Source of the DNA: Erysipelothrix anatis
GTDB lineage: Bacteria > Bacillota_I > Bacilli_A > Erysipelotrichales > Erysipelotrichaceae
DNA length: 64,000 bases
Reading direction: 5' to 3'
Assembly: GCF_009828745.1 (NCBI RefSeq)
Contig: NZ_WTSX01000007.1
Span: forward strand, 62,001-126,000
Shown here piece after piece: positions 19,361-27,539 of the stretch. Below the pieces are notes generated by a model that was not told where the DNA came from, did not search any database, and saw only the letters and a program-made list of their open reading frames with translations. Numbering within the stretch: the first letter of the stretch is position 1; each line of letters begins with the position of its first letter. A program made the translations under genes and the position numbers.

Positions 19361-20734
19361 TTAGAACTGATTCAAATTTTCATTCCGCAACATTACAATT
19401 TTTTCTATAAGACTCTGTTCAGAAAACTCCATCTTTTCTACAAAATCAGAATACTTTTTCACATCAAGAGTCGGAACCATGAATGGTATTTTTTCAATTA
19501 TCGTAGAGTCTTCATTGCTAGAGACTGAGTCACCAAATCCCTCAAGTAGGCTTAATTTTGATAGTTTAGAAACTCTGTCTGTTTCAGTCTGCGGATAGAA
19601 AAAATAGCCAGCCTTTCTATCAAACCTAAACATATAAGACAAAATTTGATGATAATCTTGACCAGATATATTATTAAATGGTTTATATTTTACATCTGCA
19701 ATAACTTTAGAAAAATCATTCTTACCAATCAAATCCGGATAAATAGCTCCAAGTCTCTTTCCTTGTTCATTTTCAAACAGAAACTGCTTGTGCAAACCCG
19801 TTCGATTCTCAGGATGAATAAAGTAATCGTTCAGTAAATTCGCGATATATTCTTCCCATAACCAAGCTACATCGAAAACAATACCGCTCAATTCATTATC
19901 ACTTTGTTTAATTCCGTGCTTTCTTCCTGTTAAAATCATGATACATAGTTTTTGCAATTGACGATATTCGTAGAAGAATGCATGATTTACCGGGCTCATA
20001 ATATTTTGGGAAATCACTTGATTTCGGTTAAATTTCGAATAACTGGGAGTATTTCGTATTACTTCATCTATATTTTCTTTTAGACGTCGTTGTTGAAGTA
20101 AACTACCAACAAGTAAATTATTTTTAGATTTCATGACTTCAATAGTATGTCGAACAAGTTGCGTTACATTGTTATCAAATGAAAATTCCCTCGTAGTATA
20201 GGATATTTTTCCATTAAAAGGTGTATTCTTTTTTACAAAATTCGGTATGTCTATCTTTCCTTTTACATTCATATCATTATGAGAGAAAATATTGTATTTC
20301 TTAAACATACCTTTCTTCATTGCGGAATCTAAATATTGAGGAAAGATAAATTCGATAAAATTAAAAATAGTGTCTTCCAACCCGTAACTGGTCGAATAAT
20401 TCAAGAAGTTAATTCCTAGTACTTTTTCCAATAAGTAAAATAGAAAATAGTCATTATCCTTCGAACCGAATCGTGACTTCAAAATAATATTTTCTCCCTT
20501 AACTCCAAAGTAGCCAATAAAATTCGAAGTAAAAATTTTTCCATCACGGGTTTCAAAAATTTTACTCTCATTTGCAATAGGCATAAATTCTACAGATCCG
20601 TTTGGAAACACGAGAACATTCCCACTACTGAGTAATCGTTGCATGGTAATATCTACAAATTTGTCATGAATATTTGGATAAATCAATCGAAATTCATCTG
20701 ATGTTGCTACACTAGAATTATCATATAATCTCAT
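19361..20734 (-). CDS. mcrC: McrC-like restriction subunit (PD-(D/E)xK nuclease)
   Basis: 457 residues. The N-terminal half is a beta-rich McrB-contacting region; the C-terminal half has the nuclease core YPDLI (D334) and VIADVKY (D347, K349), preceded by the FDVAWLWEEYIANLL helix typical of McrC. In McrBC complexes McrC stimulates the McrB GTPase and cuts DNA. Its start is two bases past the mcrB stop, so they form one translational unit. The active site looks intact. Confidence 0.92.
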   Translation of the reverse strand: MRLYDNSSVATSDEFRLIYPNIHDKFVDITMQRLLSSGNVLVFPNGSVEFMPIANESKIFETRDGKIFTSNFIGYFGVKGENIILKSRFGSKDNDYFLFYLLEKVLGINFLNYSTSYGLEDTIFNFIEFIFPQYLDSAMKKGMFKKYNIFSHNDMNVKGKIDIPNFVKKNTPFNGKISYTTREFSFDNNVTQLVRHTIEVMKSKNNLLVGSLLQQRRLKENIDEVIRNTPSYSKFNRNQVISQNIMSPVNHAFFYEYRQLQKLCIMILTGRKHGIKQSDNELSGIVFDVAWLWEEYIANLLNDYFIHPENRTGLHKQFLFENEQGKRLGAIYPDLIGKNDFSKVIADVKYKPFNNISGQDYHQILSYMFRFDRKAGYFFYPQTETDRVSKLSKLSLLEGFGDSVSSNEDSTIIEKIPFMVPTLDVKKYSDFVEKMEFSEQSLIEKIVMLRNENLNQF

Positions 20735-20735
20735 T

Positions 20736-22526
20736 CTAAATTCTCTCTAATTGTGTCAGACTCAAAGATTCGTAAACATTACGTATTCTTTCAATCTGGG
20801 ACTCTTCATCATAAGTCCCACGAAGATACTCCCTAAATAGCGGTTCTAAATAATCATTCCAAAGATATGAAAAATTACCATTTAGCTCAGCAATTTTTAA
20901 AAAATAACTTGCGCCAATGTGATAGTTGCTATTTAACTCTGGGAACTCATCACTTGATATTAAATCATTAATTATCGTCATTCTTGAAATTGACTCCTCG
21001 ATGACGTTTTCCGACAGCAGTTGCTCCCCATCATTCCCCAACGCTCTTTCTAAAATTCTCGTGCTTTCATTTGCGCTAATATTGATAAATCTAAATCTTC
21101 TTCTCATTGCAAAATCAAAACTATCAACTGATCTATCAATATCATTCATTGTTCCTATAATATATACATTTTCTGGGATATAAAATTCACTGCTGTCACC
21201 ATGAAGACTCGAGTATTGGGTTTTTACCGATCCGACCACACCTCTGTACCCAGGGTCAATACTAAAAAATAACTCACCAAATATTTTTGAAATCTCACCT
21301 CTATTTATTTCATCAATTATAAAGACATATTTTCTCTTCGTTTCCTTATGTAGACTAGTCTCACTTTCAACATATTTTTGTAAATAGTTCATTGGAGTAA
21401 TTAACCATTGTCGAAATCCATGTCTTTTGTCTATTTCTTTTATTCTATCAGCATCATTGTAGATGCTCATCAAGCTGTCATATACTGGGAAATCGTCAAT
21501 TTTGTTCCCTGAGTATTCTTTTAGACCGAGCAGCTGTTCAATGATATAGAAGTAGTTTTGCTCTTCATTATTTCCAAGTGTTCTTAAATATTTTCTAAAC
21601 CCCTCTAGCGAGATTTTACCATTCGTAGCTTGTGTCGCTCGTTTACAGAAAGATTTAAAAATCCCATCTGTTAATTTGAATCCAATCTGATTATCTTTGC
21701 TGATTGGTCTTAAACCCTCAACGAAATCTGTATAATCGTAACTTGGGTGAAATTGTACAAATTCAATTTGTTGTAACTCTTGTTTAGTCAGTGATAACTG
21801 ATTAGTCGTGCGGCCCTCACTTACAATGAATGCTGCTATCTCTTTAGCAAGATATGATTTTCCTGTACCTGGTGCACCTCTATAAATGATGTTTTTAGAG
21901 GATATTAGCCTTTTGGCATGCGATTCTATGTAAGTATCTACTTTTAGATCTGGATCCGTATCAACACCTGCGGCAATGGCATCATTTTGCGAGACATATA
22001 CTTTAAAGTAATCATCATCTGCTCCAAACTCATTTAGAAAGCTCTGTGCTAAAAATAAAGAATCATAAAGTCCTGCATTATAAAAGAAGAACTTCTTATC
22101 CGCAGTCGACGGGTACACGTTTCCAATAAACTTATCCGCAACATATTCTCTAGATGGTTTTATACCCTTGTTACTACTATTTCCCCACTCTACAGTTAAA
22201 TCTTCGACGTTATTCCATAAACCTATTCTATTGCCTGTTGCATCAGTGACTAAATTTCTCCGTTCTTGTTCAGAAAGACGATCAAGCTTCTCTTCAAAAA
22301 CTTGAATGGCCAAACGTGCAATAACTAAGCCACTTTTTTGACGCTCATGCTTTTGAAAATTTCTCTTGATTGGTGGTAGATTTCCACTATAGAATTCTGC
22401 ATCCTCTAGAAATAAATAAGTTGGTGAATTTTTACCTGATTCAGAAATGTACTCCCATGAATATTCAAAATCAGAAATATTTGATTCAACTTTATCCTTT
22501 TTTACTATAATATACTTATCAACCAT
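20736..22526 (-). CDS. mcrB: McrB-like AAA+ GTPase restriction subunit
   Basis: 596 residues. Walker A is GAPGTGKS (217-224); Walker B is VFIIDEINRGE; the McrB GTP-specificity signature appears as TMNDIDRSVD (usually MNTADRS); the arginine-rich sensor is RRRFRF. The first 200 residues should be the DNA-reading domain. I do not recognise it, and it is not obviously the Escherichia coli type, so the target (methylated or not) is open. It follows the C5-methyltransferase gene by 106 bases on the same strand. This resembles LlaJI-like systems, in which McrBC-type proteins pair with C5-methyltransferases. Confidence 0.92.
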   Translation of the reverse strand: MVDKYIIVKKDKVESNISDFEYSWEYISESGKNSPTYLFLEDAEFYSGNLPPIKRNFQKHERQKSGLVIARLAIQVFEEKLDRLSEQERRNLVTDATGNRIGLWNNVEDLTVEWGNSSNKGIKPSREYVADKFIGNVYPSTADKKFFFYNAGLYDSLFLAQSFLNEFGADDDYFKVYVSQNDAIAAGVDTDPDLKVDTYIESHAKRLISSKNIIYRGAPGTGKSYLAKEIAAFIVSEGRTTNQLSLTKQELQQIEFVQFHPSYDYTDFVEGLRPISKDNQIGFKLTDGIFKSFCKRATQATNGKISLEGFRKYLRTLGNNEEQNYFYIIEQLLGLKEYSGNKIDDFPVYDSLMSIYNDADRIKEIDKRHGFRQWLITPMNYLQKYVESETSLHKETKRKYVFIIDEINRGEISKIFGELFFSIDPGYRGVVGSVKTQYSSLHGDSSEFYIPENVYIIGTMNDIDRSVDSFDFAMRRRFRFINISANESTRILERALGNDGEQLLSENVIEESISRMTIINDLISSDEFPELNSNYHIGASYFLKIAELNGNFSYLWNDYLEPLFREYLRGTYDEESQIERIRNVYESLSLTQLERI

Positions 22527-22632
22527 CTAATTATCCTCCTATTATTCATTTAGTAAATTACGAATGTCTTATCGAAAGTGTTCATAAATCATATTGAATC
22601 TATCTTACTAAAAAACGTACATTGTACGTCTT

Positions 22633-23907
22633 TTAAGTTATCTTTTGTATTTCATCTGCAATTCTTTTAACAATTTCTGTAACCAAAGCGTTACCCATGA
22701 AGAACATCCGCATTCGGTCGGATACTTCAACAACTTCACCTGAGTCAAGCTTTTTATATCTTGTCCATTCATCAGGGAAATCCTGCAATCTTTCCGCTTC
22801 TATTGGAGTAAGTAATCGATGTTTACCATTTATTTTTAGAAAATGTGTTGATCGATTAATTGACCCTTCAGAAGTCAACATAGTCCTTCCAGGCATATCT
22901 AATGAATCGTACTCTGACATACTCCCTTCCGAGAAAGTATAAGTATGTCCCGAAGCAGAGGTTCGGATTTTTTTCTTTGCAGCACGCAATTCTTTGAATT
23001 TAGCAAGCTTCTTCTCGTCAGTAATAAAGTATTTTTCTTCAACATCGCTCTCATCTTGAATGATATCACCGAGTTTTAAACACTTCTCTGTTTCCAAGTC
23101 AACTGGTGCTGTTTCGATACTATAGTACTTGCCGTGACGCATCACACCTGTATTCCAAACTACACCTGTAAAATTGTCTGAAACTTCTACAATATCCTCT
23201 GAGAGTTCGTAATAAGATTGCCTATTCTTAACAATTTCTTCTTTTATCGGGAAGCCTTTGGCGAAAAGTCCATCTTTGAAAATGTACTCATTGTATGCAT
23301 CTTCTCCGTGTTTTTCTCCATATTTCTTCTCTATTTGTTTTGCGAACTTCGTATCATTTTTGTAGATAAAGAAGAATACTCGACGCCTTCTTTGACTTCG
23401 TCCATAATCTGCCGCATTGATTACCCGCCATTCAACTGAATAGCCAATACTATCAAATGATGCAAGCATAATTGCGAAGTCACGTCCTCGTTGCTTGGAT
23501 GGTGACTTTAGAAGTCGATCAACATTTTCAAGAATTAGAAAGTCAGGTTTTGAATGTTTCGTTGCACGTATTATTTCCCAGAACAACACACCTTTCTTTC
23601 CCTCAATCCCCATTTCATGTTTTTTACTTCTAGCTACTGAGTAGTCTTGACACGGAAAACCACCTACAATCATGTCTGCATTGATTTCTTCAAAAAACTC
23701 ACTCTCAATTTCACTAATGCTGATATTTAAATTCTGACTATCTGGAAAGTGAAAGTTGTATACTTCAAAGGCATCTTGGGATTTACGTGAGGGTTCCCAT
23801 TGATTTGCCCACTTTGTTTTAAATAGATTTGGATTTGAGTTTTCAAGGCCAATTCTAAAACCACCAACACCCGCGAATAACTCAAGCACTTTTAATTCTT
23901 TTCCCAT
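22633..23907 (-). CDS. DNA (cytosine-5)-methyltransferase, M.Sau3AI type
   Basis: 424 residues. Motif I is LELFAGVGGFRIGLE, motif IV GGFPCQDYS with catalytic C86, motif VI LENVDR, motif VIII QRRRRVFF; motifs IX-X (NALV near the end) are present. Its architecture and its divergent neighbour, a Sau3AI-like nuclease, suggest it methylates the cytosine of GATC to protect the host; the site is an inference from the family. The variable region (about 190-330) is the target-recognition domain. It may be co-transcribed with mcrB and mcrC. Confidence 0.93.
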   Translation of the reverse strand: MGKELKVLELFAGVGGFRIGLENSNPNLFKTKWANQWEPSRKSQDAFEVYNFHFPDSQNLNISISEIESEFFEEINADMIVGGFPCQDYSVARSKKHEMGIEGKKGVLFWEIIRATKHSKPDFLILENVDRLLKSPSKQRGRDFAIMLASFDSIGYSVEWRVINAADYGRSQRRRRVFFFIYKNDTKFAKQIEKKYGEKHGEDAYNEYIFKDGLFAKGFPIKEEIVKNRQSYYELSEDIVEVSDNFTGVVWNTGVMRHGKYYSIETAPVDLETEKCLKLGDIIQDESDVEEKYFITDEKKLAKFKELRAAKKKIRTSASGHTYTFSEGSMSEYDSLDMPGRTMLTSEGSINRSTHFLKINGKHRLLTPIEAERLQDFPDEWTRYKKLDSGEVVEVSDRMRMFFMGNALVTEIVKRIADEIQKIT

Positions 23908-24042
23908 ACTAACTTCCCTTCAATAACTTCATTCATTATACTACATTCCGTTTGATTTGAATAGATCAACAATCAATGTTTCTCAAAATTATTATTTATC
24001 TCTCAGCATTATGATTTCAACTTAACGTTAACATACTTTGCG

Positions 24043-24063
24043 TGATATGATGTAAACATATCA
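24043..24063. promoter_or_regulatory. Inverted repeat over the endonuclease promoter
   Basis: TGATATG (24043-24049) and CATATCA (24057-24063) are perfect arms seven bases apart. They overlap a -10-like TATGAT that has TTAACG about 18 bases upstream. The placement suits repression of the endonuclease gene until methylation is established. No separate controller gene is visible. Confidence 0.5.
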
Positions 24064-24084
24064 ATCTACAAGGGGAGGATTCAA

Positions 24085-25611
24085 ATGTCTAATTATAGAT
24101 GGAAATCAGTAAACGAAGTTCATAATAAAGCTTTAAGCGCTATCAACAAACCAATACGAGATTTAGTTTCTAGTGAAACGCTTCAGAAATATCATGACAA
24201 ACCAAACAATAAAGGTTGGATAGGAAATTCAATTGAATCTGATTGGTTCTACGTACCAAACAACAGTAGAAATGAGGCAGACATTCCCTATTTAGACCTA
24301 GAAATTAAAGTTACCCCAATAAAAATGACAAAAGCAGGTTGGTCAGCTAAAGAGAGACTTGTTCTAAATATTTTTGATTTCCATGATGAAATCAATCGGA
24401 CTTTCGAAAATGCCTCATTTTTAGAAAAAGCTAACCAAATTGAGTTAATGTATTACGAGCATATAGAAGGTGCCATAAGCCCAGACTTGATTATTAAAAA
24501 TGCACTAACATTAGATTTAAAAGAATTACCTTACGAAGATCTACTTATTATAAGAAATGATTGGCTAACAATCACAGATATGATTAAACAAGGGAAAGCT
24601 GAAGAACTATCAGATTCTCTTACGCAATACTTAGGAGCGACAACTAAAGGTTCTAAAACCGAAGCAAATATGACGACCCAGCCCTTTTCTGATGTAAAAG
24701 CTCACAGGCGTTCATTCACTCTTAAAACTTGCTATATGACCAGTTTAGCTCGAAAATATATGGACGAAGATTACATCTCTGGAGAGAAACTCATAACTAA
24801 TACTAAGGAATTAGAAGTTAGAAGTTTTGAAGATATTATTAAAGATAAGTTTACACCTTATATTGGTAAGTCAAAAAACGAACTAGCCAAGATATTCGAT
24901 GTAATAATTCCCGATAAAAACGATAAAGCTAGCTCACGCATTATTGCTAACAAAATGCTGAACCTTAATGGAGATGCGGATCAGACCGAAGAATTTGAAA
25001 AAGCAAATATTGCGCTTAAAATTGTCACTGTTGACACCAGGGGTAAGAAAAAAGTAAATAAAACAACAGAAGGCTTTAAGTTACAAAACTGGACTGCTGA
25101 TTTTACTAATGTGGATGAGCAATTTGAAGAATCTAGACTCTACGAGTATCTAACCGAAACCAAGTTCTTACTCGCTGTATATGAAATAACTGACTCTGAC
25201 GAAATTTTCAAAGGTGTTAAATTCTGGCGTATGCCACTCAACCATATAGAAAATGAAGTTAAGCGCGTATTTGAAGATACAAAAAGAAAAATAAAAGAAG
25301 GAGTAATTCTGACTTATAAAGAAGGGAAAAACACCAATTCTTATACTGTAAGCAATAATTTTATGAAGATATCACATAACCTAATAGTTCACGTTCGCCC
25401 TGACGCTGTTAAACGAAGCTATGTAGAAGATTCAAATGCAATGTACTTAGACACACCGTTTAATTGGATTAATAAGCCAACTGATCAAGATGACGTTTTA
25501 TCCTCTCATTATATGACTAAACAAGCATATTGGATTAACCCAAGTTATATGTTTTCTGCCGTTTCTAGCCTTTTGACTGCACCAAGCAAAATAGAAAAGA
25601 AGAATACTTAA
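24085..25611 (+). CDS. Sau3AI-like (MutH-fold) type II restriction endonuclease
   Basis: 508 residues, close to Sau3AI (about 490). The N-terminal MutH-like domain has the full catalytic set with MutH spacing: E51 (GNSIESDW), D66 (EADIPYL), E73 and K75 (LEIKVTP). The C-terminal half (about 230-500) corresponds to the second, allosteric MutH-like domain of Sau3AI and lacks these residues. Predicted to cut before GATC. It starts with GGGGAGG 7 bases upstream and is divergent from its presumed methyltransferase. All key residues are intact. Confidence 0.9.
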   Translation: MSNYRWKSVNEVHNKALSAINKPIRDLVSSETLQKYHDKPNNKGWIGNSIESDWFYVPNNSRNEADIPYLDLEIKVTPIKMTKAGWSAKERLVLNIFDFHDEINRTFENASFLEKANQIELMYYEHIEGAISPDLIIKNALTLDLKELPYEDLLIIRNDWLTITDMIKQGKAEELSDSLTQYLGATTKGSKTEANMTTQPFSDVKAHRRSFTLKTCYMTSLARKYMDEDYISGEKLITNTKELEVRSFEDIIKDKFTPYIGKSKNELAKIFDVIIPDKNDKASSRIIANKMLNLNGDADQTEEFEKANIALKIVTVDTRGKKKVNKTTEGFKLQNWTADFTNVDEQFEESRLYEYLTETKFLLAVYEITDSDEIFKGVKFWRMPLNHIENEVKRVFEDTKRKIKEGVILTYKEGKNTNSYTVSNNFMKISHNLIVHVRPDAVKRSYVEDSNAMYLDTPFNWINKPTDQDDVLSSHYMTKQAYWINPSYMFSAVSSLLTAPSKIEKKNT

Positions 25612-26300
25612 AAATTAATTGAAAGATGTAGTGTTATGGATTTCCCGACATTTCGCAATTAAGTTTTGTACTGATTTTTCCCCGACAACATGCAAACGAC
25701 CTTACCTTAATATGGGTCTAAAATTTCTGGTGTTATTGAGATTCATGCTCACTGACACCATATTTTCATCTGTCTGATATTTGCAACTGACTGAGTAAGT
25801 ACATAAAAAGACATAGTGATCTCCGATATGCTTGAGTAATTACACACAATGCAGAAAGGAGAATTACTACGTCTATGTCTCATTCTTTACTATTGCTCTT
25901 AAATATTAAAGAAAAGAGGATACGTTTCTCAAAAAGTTGTGTCATAAGAAATCTATCAATGGAACTCATTGCCTTTTATTCAGAGGTACTTTATCACCTA
26001 TGACTCCTGATTTATGTCCTAAGCGCGGAGGCATTAATCACCTCTTCGACTTCATCACGCTTGGCCCTAAATCAATTCGCATTAAGATGCCATACGTATC
26101 CAATTAACGAACTTTTCTAAAATTGAAGAAATAACGCTATGTATTGATCATACTTTTACTGTTTCACGAGTATCGTTAAAGATAACCACTCCATTTCAAA
26201 CAACATGGACGGGTTTATATTTCATTTCTGCATTGTACTTTATTATAAACAGATTTACATATTCACCATACCATTGTAGAGCCAAATTTGGCATTTCTAT
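25612..26300. other. Decayed DNA between the endonuclease and UDG-like genes
   Basis: No intact gene. The right half holds an ISL3 transposase fossil (listed separately). The left half (25612-25860) has no recognisable coding content and no clear terminator. Confidence 0.6.
25875..26200 (+). pseudogene. ISL3-family transposase N-terminal remnant
   Basis: Across several frames the DNA encodes MSHSLLLLLNIKEK, then FRGTLSPMTPDLCPKRGG (the zinc-finger region), KSIRIKMPYVSN, TFLKLKK and HTFTVS. These follow the order of the ISL3 transposase N-terminus (LLNIKDKN, then CPKCG, then LKKQRYxCxxC, then HTFT). At least one frameshift near 25970 and several stop codons interrupt it, and the DDE catalytic part is gone. 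It records an old insertion at the edge of the restriction island. Confidence 0.7.
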
Positions 26301-27002
26301 TTAAGCAGTCATTTTATTAACATATTCGATAACTTTACTAAAACCAGAAGTTCTATTCAAATAGTTCGGATGGTAAGTCCAAAAAGCTTTTACACCTATA
26401 TTTAATGTTGATGTTAAGTCAACTATAGTCTCACTCCGACTAGGTTTCATCCCAATCAACACGGCCTCATCAATTTGAAGTGACGATGACATTGATTTAA
26501 TATAATGAGGACCCGTTAAAAACAATAAGATGTCGGGGTTAAAATATTCAATTTCTCTTTCCAGTAGGGTTTTATTATCTTCTCCATATACGGAGTTTAT
26601 AATTAATTCATCTCCCTCTGTCGCATCTTTGAATTTTCCATTTTCAATTCTATTAATTTTGTCAATATTATTCCATATTATTTCATACTCATGAAATTTC
26701 AAGTCTCTAATAAATTTCCAAAAGGGAGAAGAGTTTCTTTTATGACCATTATTTACTCCATACACTTGCATTTCTAAATAGCCATTATAATAGTTTTGTT
26801 GATTCGATAATGCTTCTGAGTGAAATTTCGTTTCGATTCTAGCATTTTGGCCAATTACCATAATCGTCATATTATTTGGATGACCTTTTCCCAACCTTGT
26901 AATAAAAAACAAATCAGAATAAACATTCTTCGGATTTTTTGCCAACATAGGAATAATTACTTCCTCTTTATATTGTTCATATATGGATAGAATATAAATC
27001 AC
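26301..27002 (-). CDS. Uracil-DNA-glycosylase-superfamily-like protein
   Basis: About 233 residues. The start is uncertain: the frame opens with GTG at 27002, only one base after AAAGGC. MTIMVIGQNAR recalls the water-activating GQDPY-type loop, FNPDILLFLTGPHY the central strand, and FWTYHPNY the HPSPLS-type intercalation loop. The WNNIDKIN segment is shared with uncharacterised proteins of this kind. The fold is plausible but the catalytic Asp/Asn is not obvious. Its place beside a restriction island suggests a DNA-modification-sensing or defence role (inference). Confidence 0.5.
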   Translation of the reverse strand: MIYILSIYEQYKEEVIIPMLAKNPKNVYSDLFFITRLGKGHPNNMTIMVIGQNARIETKFHSEALSNQQNYYNGYLEMQVYGVNNGHKRNSSPFWKFIRDLKFHEYEIIWNNIDKINRIENGKFKDATEGDELIINSVYGEDNKTLLEREIEYFNPDILLFLTGPHYIKSMSSSLQIDEAVLIGMKPSRSETIVDLTSTLNIGVKAFWTYHPNYLNRTSGFSKVIEYVNKMTA

Positions 27003-27539
27003 GCCTTTCGTTTATTTAAAACATTTCTAACCGAATTAATTATATCATTGTTTTTAGCATTTTTTATGAAGTACTCTACTTTACTAATTTACTTCTAAAT
27101 AGGAAGTAGTTTCAAATCCTACGACTCAAAACGTATAAATAATTTTTAATAATGAATAATTACAAAATTCAACTTACTTGAATTACACTTTTCGGTGCAC
27201 CACTATTTAGCTAAAATAGTTTTACTTATTTCAAATACACTGAATCACTTCGTCATAAAAAAACCACCATCATAGAAATGATGGCGGTAGTATCTCGGCA
27301 ATACTAGATAGCTAAGAGCATGTACATTTAATTACTCCCACTCTACAACCTTAATCGTATCACCAGTCTCAAATCAGCCATTTTAAAGGCTATTTAGACA
27401 CCATTTTTCTCCGTATTATCACTATTCTCATGGTTATCGAAGTTTTTGACATCAATTTGACATCACTTTGTACCGTCTAAAAATATAATTGATATATATG
27501 GAAGAGTAATCAAATCTCTTAAATTACAACTACTTTGAA
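27003..27539. other. Intergenic region with an orphan minus-strand gene end
   Basis: No intact gene. On the minus strand 13 codons ending FETGDTIKVVEWE-stop (27373-27332) are followed by a strong terminator (27288-27257), as if the 3' end of a deleted gene remains. The rest is AT-rich and featureless. Confidence 0.45.
27257..27288 (-). terminator. Intrinsic terminator on the minus strand
   Basis: ACCGCCATCAT-TTCT-ATGATGGTGGT (one mismatch), followed by seven T on the minus strand. No intact gene ends directly upstream of it. Confidence 0.75.

Noticed and set aside
27332-27373. FETGDTIKVVEWE considered as a real peptide gene
   Set aside because: Only 13 codons after a stop with no start or ribosome site; more likely the remnant end of a lost gene.
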